Below are positions 43,953 through 53,103 of a stretch of 64,000 bases of DNA, in pieces (position 1 is the first letter of the stretch; each line of letters begins with the position of its first letter). The DNA is taken from NCBI GenBank assembly GCA_964442655.1, contig CAYTZM010000001.1, forward strand, positions 1 through 64,000, given 5' to 3'. The DNA is from GCA-002727615 sp964442655. Its GTDB lineage: Bacteria; Pseudomonadota; Alphaproteobacteria; TMED109. The notes under the pieces were generated by a model. That model was not told the origin of the DNA and made no database searches. It worked only from the letters and a program-made list of their open reading frames with translations. The translations under genes were made by a program, and so were the position numbers.

Positions 43953-45584
43953 ATGCAAGGATTAATGACTGATAAACCTTTGTTAATATCTTCACTAATA
44001 GATCATGCTGCTCGATACCATGGTGATACTGAAATAGTGAGTTGTAACACTGATGGTACAATTGATAGATCTAATTATAAAGAAGTTAATATAAGAGCTA
44101 AAAAATTAGCACAATCTCTTATTAAATTAGGAATAAAAAAAGGTGATACTATTGGAACAATGGCGTGGAGCAATGTAAGACATTATGAATTATATTATGG
44201 AGTCTCAGGAATAGGCGCCATATGTCATACTATTAATCCTAGATTATTTCCGGAACAGCTAATTTTTATTATTAATGATGCTAAAGATAAATTTTTATTT
44301 ATAGACGCAGAATTTATTCCTTTAATAGAAAAATTAAAAGACAGCATACAAAAAATAGAAAAGATTATAATTTTATGTAAAAAAGATGAAATGCCTGATT
44401 CTAAAATTTGTGAAAATTTAATTTGTTATGAAGATATTATAGGTAAAGAAGATGGGGATTTTCATTGGCCTATTTTTGATGAAAAAACTGCGTCTTCATT
44501 GTGTTATACGTCAGGAACTACTGGCAACCCTAAAGGAGTTTTATATGCTCATCGTTCAACAGTAATTCATTCACTTGCTGCGGCAGCAAAAGATGCTATG
44601 TCTATTTCTGCTAGAGATGTAATAATGCCAGTTGCTCCAATGTTTCATGCAAATGCTTGGGGTATTCCTTATGTAGCAACTATGGTTGGAGCTAAAATGG
44701 TATTACCTGGACGTAATTTAGATGGAGAAAGTATTCAGTCTTTAGTCGAAAATGAAAAAGTAACTTTTACAGCCGCGGTTCCAACAATTTGGTTAATGCT
44801 TTTTGAATATTTGGAAAAATCTGGAAAAAAATTAGATTCATTAACGCGTTGCGTTATAGGAGGTTCTGCTTGTCCAAGATTTATGATGGAAAAATTTTTT
44901 GAAAAATATGGAGTTGATGTTATTCATTGTTGGGGCATGACAGAGACTTCGCCTATTGGAACTATTAATAAACCTTTATCTAAACATAATGTTTCTAACA
45001 TGAATGAAAAATTTGATTTAGCTGTAAAACAAGGAAGGCCTGTATATGGGGTAGAGTTAAAAATTACTGATGATAATGGTATTACCTTACTTAATGATGG
45101 GAAAGCTTTTGGAAATTTATGGATAAGAGGGCCATGGATTTGTTCTGGTTATCTAAATATTGAAAAGAGTGAAACACATGGAGAAGATGATTGGTTTTTA
45201 ACTGGAGATGTGGCAACAATTGACCCGGATGGATATATGCAAATTACAGACCGAACTAAGGATGTAATAAAATCTGGAGGAGAATGGATTAGTTCTATAG
45301 AAATAGAAAATTTTGCTGCGGGACATCCTTCAATTATGGAGGCAGCTGTAATAGGAATTTTTCATCCAAAATGGGATGAACGACCATTATTAATATTGGT
45401 TAAAAATGATAATAAAGAAGTCACTAAAGATGAAATTTTGAGTTTCTTAAAAGATAAAATTGCATCTTGGTGGATGCCTAATGCTGTCGAATTTGTAGAT
45501 TCTTTACCTCATACTGCTACTGGAAAAATACAAAAACTAGCATTAAGAGAACAATTTAAGGACTATAAGCTTGAAGTTAAATAA
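43953..45584 (+). CDS. acyl-CoA ligase, 3-methylmercaptopropionyl-CoA ligase (DmdB)-like
   Basis: 543 aa AMP-forming ligase. P-loop YTSGTTGNPKGVLYAHRS, adenylation WGMTETSP and TGDVATIDPDGYMQITDR, and C-terminal Lys in TATGKIQKLALREQF are complete. The N-terminus (MQGLMTDKPLLISSLIDHAA) and the block GIGAICHTINPRLFPEQ closely follow DmdB ligases of marine alphaproteobacteria that activate 3-methylmercaptopropionate from DMSP; such enzymes also take other short or medium acids. AGGA lies upstream. The stop overlaps the NosR-like gene by 14 bases. Confidence 0.85.
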   Translation: MQGLMTDKPLLISSLIDHAARYHGDTEIVSCNTDGTIDRSNYKEVNIRAKKLAQSLIKLGIKKGDTIGTMAWSNVRHYELYYGVSGIGAICHTINPRLFPEQLIFIINDAKDKFLFIDAEFIPLIEKLKDSIQKIEKIIILCKKDEMPDSKICENLICYEDIIGKEDGDFHWPIFDEKTASSLCYTSGTTGNPKGVLYAHRSTVIHSLAAAAKDAMSISARDVIMPVAPMFHANAWGIPYVATMVGAKMVLPGRNLDGESIQSLVENEKVTFTAAVPTIWLMLFEYLEKSGKKLDSLTRCVIGGSACPRFMMEKFFEKYGVDVIHCWGMTETSPIGTINKPLSKHNVSNMNEKFDLAVKQGRPVYGVELKITDDNGITLLNDGKAFGNLWIRGPWICSGYLNIEKSETHGEDDWFLTGDVATIDPDGYMQITDRTKDVIKSGGEWISSIEIENFAAGHPSIMEAAVIGIFHPKWDERPLLILVKNDNKEVTKDEILSFLKDKIASWWMPNAVEFVDSLPHTATGKIQKLALREQFKDYKLEVK

Positions 45585-47811
45585 ATTAATAATATTTTTT
45601 TTTCTTTCTGTAATTTTCAATATTAATTTTACATATGCAGATAAAAGTAGCGAAGAAGCTTCAATAATACATTTGCACCAAGTGCAAAGTATTTTAGATT
45701 CCGTAGACGAAATTATTCCTAGTAGCAAGAACAAAAATATTTATGAAATTTATAAGGATAAGCAATTATTTGGATACGCTTTTATTTCTTCTAATTTTGC
45801 AGAGTCTAAAGGCTTTGCTTCTTCTCCTTTTAATATTTTAGTATGTATATCTCCGCAAGGAAAAATATTAAACGCTATATTACTTTCTCATTCAGAACCC
45901 CTTTTTTTATATGATAGTGGTGTAATTGTTGAAGGAAAAGAAGAAGGTGTACTTTATAGATTTGTTTCTCAGTATAATAATAAAACTATTAAAGGTTTGT
46001 CAGTAAACATAGATGTAGCTGATGAAACAAAGAAAATTGATGGTGTCACAGATGCAACTATTACCTCTATTTTAATGCATCAGTCTATAAAACTTGCTTC
46101 AAATAAGGTTGCAAGAATTGTTTCAATTCCGAGTTTTGTAAATAATAAAAAAACTTTAGACCATGAAACTTATAAACCCATGACATGGATAGAATTATTA
46201 AAAGATGGCTCGATAGGATTGGCTAAGTTTATTAAGAATAATAATGGAAAAATTATTCTTCAGAAAAATGAAGGAAATAAGTTTATAAATGATGAAAATA
46301 GTTATTTAGAAAATTATTTTTCATTTATTACAAAAGGTGATAAAGGCCGAATAGAGTACAAGAAGGATTTTGAATATAAGAATATTGATGATGAGCAAAT
46401 ATTTTTAGATATCTACTTTACATATGCCAATCCAGTTGGAATTGGGCAAAATATTATAGGAAAAACAGCTTATATCAAAAATTTTGCTAGAAGTGGAAGA
46501 TCATCTAATGCTAAAGGGTTTTTTGTTTCTACTAGGGGATCTTTCTCGGTACTAACTCCTCTTAGATGTCTTGAACATAAAACAAGTATTTCAAGGAAAA
46601 ATTGTGAAACTACAGGTTTATCTAAAAATCACTTTGATAGAATTTATATTGAGCAAAATGGGAAAAAATTCTCCTTTAGAACAACGGATAGAACTAATTT
46701 TATGTTTACAAGGAATATAGAGGATTCTACTCCAAGATTTTTTAATGAGATAGCATTATTATTTATAGATAATCCAGATGAATTTGATCCATCTCAAGCA
46801 TGGGATCTAGTTATAAATTTTGCTTCAAGGTTTAGTAAAATTCCTAAAGAAGAAAGACAAGTAAGTCTAAGTTATGTTCCACCTAATCGTCTTATTATAG
46901 AACCAGTGTTAGAACAAAATTTAAATAATAATTGGATATCTGCTTGGAAATTACAATCAAACAATTTGTTTATTTTAATATTTTTCATTCTTGTATGTTT
47001 ATTTATATTTTTCTATCAAAATAAACTAGTGAGAGGCAGAAAAATATTTAATATTGTAAGGATTGGGAGTCTAGTTTTTTGCCTGATATGGGTTGGGTGG
47101 ACAGCTGGAGCACAGTTGACTATTGTAAATATTTTAAATTATGTGCAGTTATTGGTTACTGAAAACTTTAGTTATTCTGTAATAGTATTGGACCCACTTA
47201 TTACAGTTGTTAGTATAGTCACTTTAATTTCATTTTTTGTAGTTGGTAGAGGGTTCTTTTGTGGTTGGTTATGTCCTTTTGGGGCATTACAAGAATTGGT
47301 AAATGTGGTAGCAAGATTTTTAAGAGTTAAGCAAATTGAGATTAAAGAAAAACTTCACAAAATCTTATTAAATCTTAAGTATTTTATATTATTAATGATA
47401 TTTATATTAATGTTTTATGATCTAGATTTGGCGTTAATTATGACAGAAGTTGAGCCTTTTAAAACAGCTATAACTTTAAAGTTTGATAGGTCTTTTAAAT
47501 ATTTATGTTACGCACTGGTATTACTTTTTATATCAATATTTGTAAATAGATTTTACTGTAGATATTTGTGTCCTTTAGGAGCTTTTTTAGTTTTGGGAGG
47601 CAAGTTTAGGATTTTAAACATTCTAAAAAGGAGAAAAGAGTGCGGAAATCCATGTCATTTATGTGAAAATTCATGTCCCACTCAAGCTATTCAAAGTTCC
47701 GGTAAAATAAATATGAATGAATGTTTCTATTGTTTTGATTGTCAAGAAGAATATTATGATGATCATCGCTGTCCTCCTTTAGTTAATAAGCGGAAGGTAA
47801 TATACGGATAA
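45571..47811 (+). CDS. NosR/NirI-like membrane flavo-iron-sulfur protein
   Basis: 746 aa. Signal peptide (cleavage near TYA, residue 23), periplasmic FMN-binding domain with the flavinylation site DGVTDATITS (157-166, Thr for covalent FMN by ApbE), about five membrane helices, and cytoplasmic cysteine clusters CGWLCPFGA, CRYLCPLGA and CGNPCHLCENSCP plus a last Cys group (ECFYCFDC). This is NosR/NirI architecture, yet no nosZ or nir genes are near. TTG start with AAGGA eight bases upstream; 14-base overlap with the ligase gene. Probably electron transfer across the membrane. Confidence 0.87.
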   Translation: MKLNKLIIFFFLSVIFNINFTYADKSSEEASIIHLHQVQSILDSVDEIIPSSKNKNIYEIYKDKQLFGYAFISSNFAESKGFASSPFNILVCISPQGKILNAILLSHSEPLFLYDSGVIVEGKEEGVLYRFVSQYNNKTIKGLSVNIDVADETKKIDGVTDATITSILMHQSIKLASNKVARIVSIPSFVNNKKTLDHETYKPMTWIELLKDGSIGLAKFIKNNNGKIILQKNEGNKFINDENSYLENYFSFITKGDKGRIEYKKDFEYKNIDDEQIFLDIYFTYANPVGIGQNIIGKTAYIKNFARSGRSSNAKGFFVSTRGSFSVLTPLRCLEHKTSISRKNCETTGLSKNHFDRIYIEQNGKKFSFRTTDRTNFMFTRNIEDSTPRFFNEIALLFIDNPDEFDPSQAWDLVINFASRFSKIPKEERQVSLSYVPPNRLIIEPVLEQNLNNNWISAWKLQSNNLFILIFFILVCLFIFFYQNKLVRGRKIFNIVRIGSLVFCLIWVGWTAGAQLTIVNILNYVQLLVTENFSYSVIVLDPLITVVSIVTLISFFVVGRGFFCGWLCPFGALQELVNVVARFLRVKQIEIKEKLHKILLNLKYFILLMIFILMFYDLDLALIMTEVEPFKTAITLKFDRSFKYLCYALVLLFISIFVNRFYCRYLCPLGAFLVLGGKFRILNILKRRKECGNPCHLCENSCPTQAIQSSGKINMNECFYCFDCQEEYYDDHRCPPLVNKRKVIYG

Positions 47812-47816
47812 ATGAG

Positions 47817-48479
47817 ATGTTAATTAAAGCTTTGAGAAAATTACAATCATTTGGTTTTGAGGCAAAAAATATTTTAGATATAGGTGCACATAAAGGTAAG
47901 TGGTCTATGGAAGTCAGGGAGAAAGTATTTCCAAATGCTTTATATACTTTGGTTGAAGCAATTAATTATGAAGAATTAAATCTTCTTAGTAATAGAAACG
48001 ATAATATTAATTTTTTAAATCTTTTATTAGATGAAAAAGAACAAAATGTCACTTGGTATGAAAAAAGAAATACCGGTGATTCAATATTTAGAGAGAACAC
48101 GTCTTATTTTGAAGATTGTGAAAAAATAGAAAGATTGACCACAACTTTAGATAAAAGTTTTTCTTCTAATTACACTTTTGATTTGATTAAAATAGATTGT
48201 CAAGGTGCAGAGTTGCCAATTTTAAAAGGTGGGAAAAGACTTGTCCAGAATACTAAAGTAATAATTTTAGAAGTACCTTTTATGGGCCAATATAATATAG
48301 GTGTTTCTAATTTTTTTGAACATATAAAGTATATGCAAGAAATTGGTTATAGTGTTTTTGATATAGTTGAACTTCATAGAGTAGAAGATATTTTAATTCA
48401 AATAGATGTGATTTTTATTAAGAAAGGGCATCATTTTGAAAAGCATGTTGATCAAATAATTCAAAATCTGGGAAGATAA
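47817..48479 (+). CDS. FkbM family methyltransferase
   Basis: 220 aa SAM-dependent methyltransferase. SAM motif I is ILDIGAHKGKWSME (about residues 20-33) and the FkbM-typical LIKIDCQGAELPILKGG lies near residue 125. FkbM enzymes O-methylate sugars, polyketides or other small molecules, so the target stays unknown; proximity to envelope sugar genes is not seen here. It begins five bases after the NosR-like gene, whose end carries a weak GGATAAATGAG ribosome site. Confidence 0.88.
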   Translation: MLIKALRKLQSFGFEAKNILDIGAHKGKWSMEVREKVFPNALYTLVEAINYEELNLLSNRNDNINFLNLLLDEKEQNVTWYEKRNTGDSIFRENTSYFEDCEKIERLTTTLDKSFSSNYTFDLIKIDCQGAELPILKGGKRLVQNTKVIILEVPFMGQYNIGVSNFFEHIKYMQEIGYSVFDIVELHRVEDILIQIDVIFIKKGHHFEKHVDQIIQNLGR

Positions 48480-48501
48480 TTTTTACATAAAGGATAAAAA
48501 T

Positions 48502-49260
48502 ATGAAAAAAGAATTAGTTCTAATATCAATGGATCAAGAATTGGCGATCTTAAAGTTTAATAACCCTCCTAATAATTTATTGAATGATAAATTTTTAGAT
48601 ACGTTAGAAAAACAATTATTTTCTGCTGAAAAAAATGGAGCTAGGGCTATATTAATTACTAGTAAATTAAAACATTTTTCTGCAGGAGCTGATCCTAAAT
48701 TCTTATTAAAACCAAAGATAAATAATAATCCAATGCGTTTAATAAATATAATCGAAAAAATACAAATTCCTACTATAGCTGCAATTAAAGGTGGTGCTTT
48801 AGGAGGAGGTTTTGAATTAGCATTAGGTTGTGATTTTATTATTGCTGCTGATTCAGCACGAATTGGTTTAGTCGAAGCTTCTATAGGCTTAATGCCTTTA
48901 GCAGGTGGTATTCAGCGATTAGTTAATAGAGTCGGTTTGGTCAGGGCAAAGGAGATGACAATGTTTGCTCGACGATACGATGCCAAGACTCTAGAAAAAT
49001 GGGGTGCCATAAATATGGTAGTTTCAGAGCTAGAATTAATAGACTCTGCTATTGCATTTTCTAAACAAATATCAACAGGCCCAACTGTTGCTTTTAAGGA
49101 AATTAAAAAAATTGCTAATATTAGTGCCTTAAATGGTATTGAAGTAGCGGATAAAGAAATGAAAAAATCTATTAGAAAAGTTTTATCTTCGGAAGATTCT
49201 AAAAAAGGTATTTCTTACTTAGCTGGGAAAAACCAAAGTATTAATTTTAAGGGGAAATAG
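48502..49260 (+). CDS. enoyl-CoA hydratase/isomerase family protein
   Basis: Crotonase-fold enzyme, 252 aa. Oxyanion hole HFSAGADPKFLL (about residues 58-69) and KGGALGGGFELALGCDFIIA (about 94-113). The downstream catalytic area VEASIGLMPLAGGIQRL keeps the Glu of hydratase/isomerases. AAAGGATAAAAATATG gives the Shine-Dalgarno. It is followed two bases later by a CoA-transferase, the mirror order of the pair at 15988-17954, so the two probably work on one CoA thioester. Confidence 0.89.
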   Translation: MKKELVLISMDQELAILKFNNPPNNLLNDKFLDTLEKQLFSAEKNGARAILITSKLKHFSAGADPKFLLKPKINNNPMRLINIIEKIQIPTIAAIKGGALGGGFELALGCDFIIAADSARIGLVEASIGLMPLAGGIQRLVNRVGLVRAKEMTMFARRYDAKTLEKWGAINMVVSELELIDSAIAFSKQISTGPTVAFKEIKKIANISALNGIEVADKEMKKSIRKVLSSEDSKKGISYLAGKNQSINFKGK

Positions 49261-49262
49261 AC

Positions 49263-50486
49263 ATGACTGGCCCATTGAATGGTATAAAAGTCCTAGATTT
49301 CACAAGAGTATTAGCTGGCCCACATTTTACAAAGATGCTTTGTGATATGGGTGCTCAAGTTATTAAAGTAGAACATCCTGAAACTGGAGATTTAGCTAGA
49401 GTAGGAACTCCTATTAGTGGAAATTTTTCTCATTATTTTGCTCAACAAAATGTAGGTAAAAAATGTATTTCTATAGATTTAAATAAGCAAAAAGGAAAAG
49501 ATATAGTAAAAAAGTTATGTAAAGATGTAGATATAATTGCAGAAAATTTTAGGCCTGGAACATTAGATGCCTTCGATCTTGGATATGACCATATTAAATT
49601 ATTTAATAAAAAAGTAGTTTATATTTCTATTAGTGGGTATGGTCAAACTGGCCCATTAAGGGGGCGAGCAGCATTTGCTCCTACAGTGCATGCAGAATGC
49701 GGCACGGCTTATACGAAATTTAAACATGTGGGTACTAAAATTGATGATTACAATAGTATGCAAAGTGACTTTTCACACGCTGATGTATATACAGGGTTAG
49801 AAGCTGCGGTTGCATGTTTAGCAGCATTACACAAGGTAAATAAAACAGGAAAAGGTCAACATATTGATGTTTCTTTAGCAGCTACTATGATAGCAGTAAA
49901 TGAAAGAGCACATGCAGAGCTTGCTGGAATGGATGATAGAGATGATGAACCTTTTGCTCTTTCGGCGCCTGATTCTCCTTATATTAAACTTTCTACTGGA
50001 GAAATAGTAGTTATAGCAGCTAGTCCAATTTTAGGAGTAGTATTTTCACGTTATGCACAAATGATGAGACGTTTAGATTTGTTAGATAATCCTATTTATA
50101 AAACCGCTAAACTACGTAGAAAAAATTATAAAAACTTAATGAAGGAAGTGAATGATTGGGCATCAACTTTTAGGAGTGTAGAAGATCTTGAAGCGCAAGT
50201 TGGTGAAGTAGGATTAGCAGTGGGCAAACTACGAAGTATGAAAGACTTTGCAGAAGGACAATGGGGTGCTTATTGGGGTGCTATGAGAGAAATAGAAGAT
50301 GGAGATGGAGGTGTAATTAAAATACCTGGACTTCCATGGAAATTTTCTGACACTGAGTGCAATCCAAGTAATCATTTAGCTACAAGAGGTATGGATAATA
50401 AAAATATCTTAAAAAATTTAGGATATTCTGAGAAAGATATAAAAATTTTATATAAAAATCAAATCATAGCTGAAGGTAAATTTTAA
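49263..50486 (+). CDS. CaiB/BaiF family class III CoA-transferase
   Basis: 407 aa. LNGIKVLDFTRVLAGPHFTK, DMGAQVIKVEHPETGD, IAENFRPG are the family's N-terminal motifs. In the Asp region the sequence reads LRGRAAFAPTVHAECGTAY, so the usual Asp of GFD-x-x-x-QA is not in its normal context; the nucleophile may be elsewhere or lost. The rest of the fold, including KTGKGQHIDVSLAATM, is intact. Cotranscribed with the preceding crotonase. Substrate unknown. Confidence 0.87.
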   Translation: MTGPLNGIKVLDFTRVLAGPHFTKMLCDMGAQVIKVEHPETGDLARVGTPISGNFSHYFAQQNVGKKCISIDLNKQKGKDIVKKLCKDVDIIAENFRPGTLDAFDLGYDHIKLFNKKVVYISISGYGQTGPLRGRAAFAPTVHAECGTAYTKFKHVGTKIDDYNSMQSDFSHADVYTGLEAAVACLAALHKVNKTGKGQHIDVSLAATMIAVNERAHAELAGMDDRDDEPFALSAPDSPYIKLSTGEIVVIAASPILGVVFSRYAQMMRRLDLLDNPIYKTAKLRRKNYKNLMKEVNDWASTFRSVEDLEAQVGEVGLAVGKLRSMKDFAEGQWGAYWGAMREIEDGDGGVIKIPGLPWKFSDTECNPSNHLATRGMDNKNILKNLGYSEKDIKILYKNQIIAEGKF

Positions 50487-50571
50487 TTATAAGTATTAAC
50501 TAAAGTGTTTTTACCTTTATTATCTTTTATTAGCCATATTGGTTTTTTAGAATAATTTACAATGTGTCCAT

Positions 50572-51024
50572 CTATAAATAATCGTTATTAGAATTAAATT
50601 TGTTATTTTTATCAAGTAAACCTTGTCCAGGAATATAGTTTACTTCTAATCTAATTTTATCTGGGTCCTCAAATAAAATATAATAATAACCTGGGGCCCA
50701 AGGACCTTCTATAGGTCCTCTTTCAATATGTGCTTTCATTTCTAATAATTTATCATTAATTTTATCAATATCTTCCTTTTTTCGTGCTCTAAAACATAAG
50801 TGATGTAAACCAATATTATTTTGATTAAAATTAGAAGATTTTTTATCATTTTTAATTTGTTGAATCATAATCCCAGTTCTCGATCCTATATGATAAAATG
50901 ATTCATCTCCATCATGAATTAATTTAAGGCCTAAATATGGTAGTAATTCTTTATAGAATGCTTTTGATTTTTTAATATTTTTAACTGATAAAGCTATATG
51001 TGCTATTCCATTAATATTCAACAT
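50572..51024 (-). CDS. VOC family (glyoxalase/bleomycin resistance fold) protein
   Basis: 150 aa with two beta-alpha-beta-beta-beta units. IAHIALSVKNIKKSKAFYKE at the N-terminus and LHHLCFRARKKEDIDKIND in the middle carry the His ligands; FEDPDKIRLEVNYIPGQ is the typical end (E ligand). Such proteins are dioxygenases, isomerases or lyases needing a metal; the reaction is not predictable. It is divergent from the enolase-superfamily gene, 70 bases away, which hints at one pathway. Confidence 0.85.
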   Translation of the reverse strand: MLNINGIAHIALSVKNIKKSKAFYKELLPYLGLKLIHDGDESFYHIGSRTGIMIQQIKNDKKSSNFNQNNIGLHHLCFRARKKEDIDKINDKLLEMKAHIERGPIEGPWAPGYYYILFEDPDKIRLEVNYIPGQGLLDKNNKFNSNNDYL

Positions 51025-51094
51025 TATATATACTATCCTAAAATACTCTATTTTTATAATACACTATAATAATGAGTGAGTTAAGGAAGATAAA

Positions 51095-52288
51095 ATGAAA
51101 ATTTCAAGTATAGATACAATTAGAATTGAAGAATTTCCTAATTTACTTTTTGTTGAAGTAAAAACTGATGAAGGTTTGCTGGGGTTAGGAGAAACTTTTT
51201 ATGGCCCAATGTCTGCTGAAGCACACATTCATGAAATTATTGCTCCATATTTATTAGGAAAAAACCCCTTAAATATAGAAGCTCATCAGAAAAATTTATT
51301 AGGATATACTGGTTTTATAGGTTCTTCAGCTGAAAGAAGAGGTTCATCAGCTATAGATATAGCTTTATGGGATTTATGGGGAAAGGCTACTTCTCAACCT
51401 GTACATGATTTATTAGGAGGTAAGGTTAGGAAAAATATAAGAGTATATAATACATGTGCGGGATCTTATTATATTAGAAAGTTGCCAACTCAAGGGACTA
51501 ATAATTTTGGCATTGAAAAAGTTAGTGGTGATTACGAAGATTTAGATGCATTTCTAAATAGAGCTGATGAATTAGCTGATTCTTTATTAGATTCTGGAAT
51601 AAACGCTATGAAAATTTGGCCTTTTGATTTTGCAGCTGAAACATCAAAAGGTCATTATATTTCAAACAATGATATGAAAAAAGCCATTGAGCCATTTGAA
51701 AAAATTAGAAAAGCTACCGGTAGTAAGATGGATATTATGGCTGAGTTACATTCTATGTGGAATAAACCTCAAGCGATAAAAATATGTAAAGAATTAGAAC
51801 AATTTGATCTTATGTGGATAGAAGATCCGGTTTTTATGGATCATTTATCTACGTTAGGAGAGGTATGTCATGCAACACAGGCTCCTATTGCTGTTGGTGA
51901 AACTCGTGGAGGAAGAGCAGATTATAGGTCTTTATTAGAATTAAATGGTTTGTCGCAAATTATAATGGATATATCATGGGGAGGGGGAATATCAGAAGCT
52001 AATAAAGTTTCTTCAATGGCGGAAATATGGCATTTACCGATAGCATTTCATGATTGTACAGGGCCAGTGACTTTGACTGCTAGCATTCATTTAGCTCTCT
52101 CTAATAGCAATTGTTATATACAAGAAATAGTAAGAGCTTTTTATTATGGTTGGTATGCAGATTTGGTTACAAAACTTCCACCTATAAATAATGGCAGTAT
52201 AGATGTTCCGGAAGGTGATGGATTAGGTTTATCATTACAAAGTGACGTTTATAAAAGGAAAGATGTTCATATAAAATCTAGTAAATAA
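51095..52288 (+). CDS. enolase-superfamily dehydratase/racemase (MR/MLE family)
   Basis: 397 aa. N-terminal capping domain, then barrel with AMKIWPFDF, metal ligand region IMAELHSMWN (Glu with His two later), IEDPVF, VGETRGG and AFHDCTGPV. An acidic-x-His pair beside the first metal ligand followed by E, E and a late His recalls sugar-acid dehydratases such as galactonate/mannonate types more than classic mandelate racemase. A sugar-acid substrate is my inference. Flanked by VOC, PhyH, FAH and hydratase genes. Confidence 0.86.
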   Translation: MKISSIDTIRIEEFPNLLFVEVKTDEGLLGLGETFYGPMSAEAHIHEIIAPYLLGKNPLNIEAHQKNLLGYTGFIGSSAERRGSSAIDIALWDLWGKATSQPVHDLLGGKVRKNIRVYNTCAGSYYIRKLPTQGTNNFGIEKVSGDYEDLDAFLNRADELADSLLDSGINAMKIWPFDFAAETSKGHYISNNDMKKAIEPFEKIRKATGSKMDIMAELHSMWNKPQAIKICKELEQFDLMWIEDPVFMDHLSTLGEVCHATQAPIAVGETRGGRADYRSLLELNGLSQIIMDISWGGGISEANKVSSMAEIWHLPIAFHDCTGPVTLTASIHLALSNSNCYIQEIVRAFYYGWYADLVTKLPPINNGSIDVPEGDGLGLSLQSDVYKRKDVHIKSSK

Positions 52289-52289
52289 A

Positions 52290-53099
52290 TTATTTCATTA
52301 AAATTTTTGTATGTAATTCTGAGGCAGTTTTATGGTTTTTAATTGCATTAACATCATTATCAGATTTTGGTGGTTTTTCATGAGTAAAATTTAAATAATT
52401 ATCTTTCCCTCTCACTAAAAGTGCAGAATCTTTATTACTTTTTTTTTGTTTTACCGCAGTACTCGCATATCTAATAGCTATTCCAATTCTTCTATCATTA
52501 GATTTATTAATTTTAGAAGAATGAGCGAGCTTTACGTGGTGTAATGAAATTTCTCCTGCTAAAAGAGGCATTGCTATAGCATTATTTATGTTCGTAATAT
52601 TTTTAATTTCTTGTCCTCTGGATAATAAATTATTGTTTTTGAAGGTTTGTTCGTGTTCTCTATTTTTCCATTTATGACTTTTCGGAATAACTTCCATAGG
52701 ACCAGTTTTTATGGTGGCATCTGATAGAGCAATCCATGCTGTTACTACATCATCAGGTTCTAATCCCCAATATTCTGAATCTTGATGCCAAGACACAAAA
52801 GTATTATCTTTAGGTTCTTTTATAAAAAAATTTGTGCTCCAACATAGAATATTTGGACCTAATAAATCTTCTACAGCATCAAGTATAATTTTATTATTAA
52901 CAATTTCATAAACCCAACGGAATAATAAATGTGATTTATGTCTGTCATTACCAGAAATTACATGACCTGTTTTAAGTTCATACTTTTCAAGTTTTTTTCT
53001 ATACTGAAGAGATTCTTCAGGAGATATGACTTTAATAGGATATAAATATCCATTTTCATTATAAAAATTTATTTGTTTATTAGCTAGTATGTTGCCCAT
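52290..53099 (-). CDS. phytanoyl-CoA dioxygenase (PhyH) family protein
   Basis: 269 aa Fe(II)/2-oxoglutarate oxygenase. The iron triad is visible: SWHQDSEYWG (His and Asp, about residues 103-112) and LHHVKLAHSS (His, near 195) with Arg in DRRIGIAIRY for 2-oxoglutarate. PhyH-family enzymes hydroxylate small molecules, not only phytanoyl-CoA. It is four bases after the PanB-like gene in a minus-strand unit, and its substrate may come from that enzyme or be unrelated. Confidence 0.87.
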   Translation of the reverse strand: MGNILANKQINFYNENGYLYPIKVISPEESLQYRKKLEKYELKTGHVISGNDRHKSHLLFRWVYEIVNNKIILDAVEDLLGPNILCWSTNFFIKEPKDNTFVSWHQDSEYWGLEPDDVVTAWIALSDATIKTGPMEVIPKSHKWKNREHEQTFKNNNLLSRGQEIKNITNINNAIAMPLLAGEISLHHVKLAHSSKINKSNDRRIGIAIRYASTAVKQKKSNKDSALLVRGKDNYLNFTHEKPPKSDNDVNAIKNHKTASELHTKILMK

Positions 53100-53103
53100 T
53101 TTT

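Noticed and set aside
45571..47811. Denitrification (nos) cluster
   Set aside because: Only a NosR-like protein is present; no nosZ, nosD or nosL genes in the window.
50487..50571. Minus-strand protein-like tail (reads DGHIVNYSKKPIWLIKD before a stop) downstream of the VOC gene
   Set aside because: About 33 codons without a start codon and with stops directly upstream in frame; could be a gene remnant but there is not enough to call a pseudogene.
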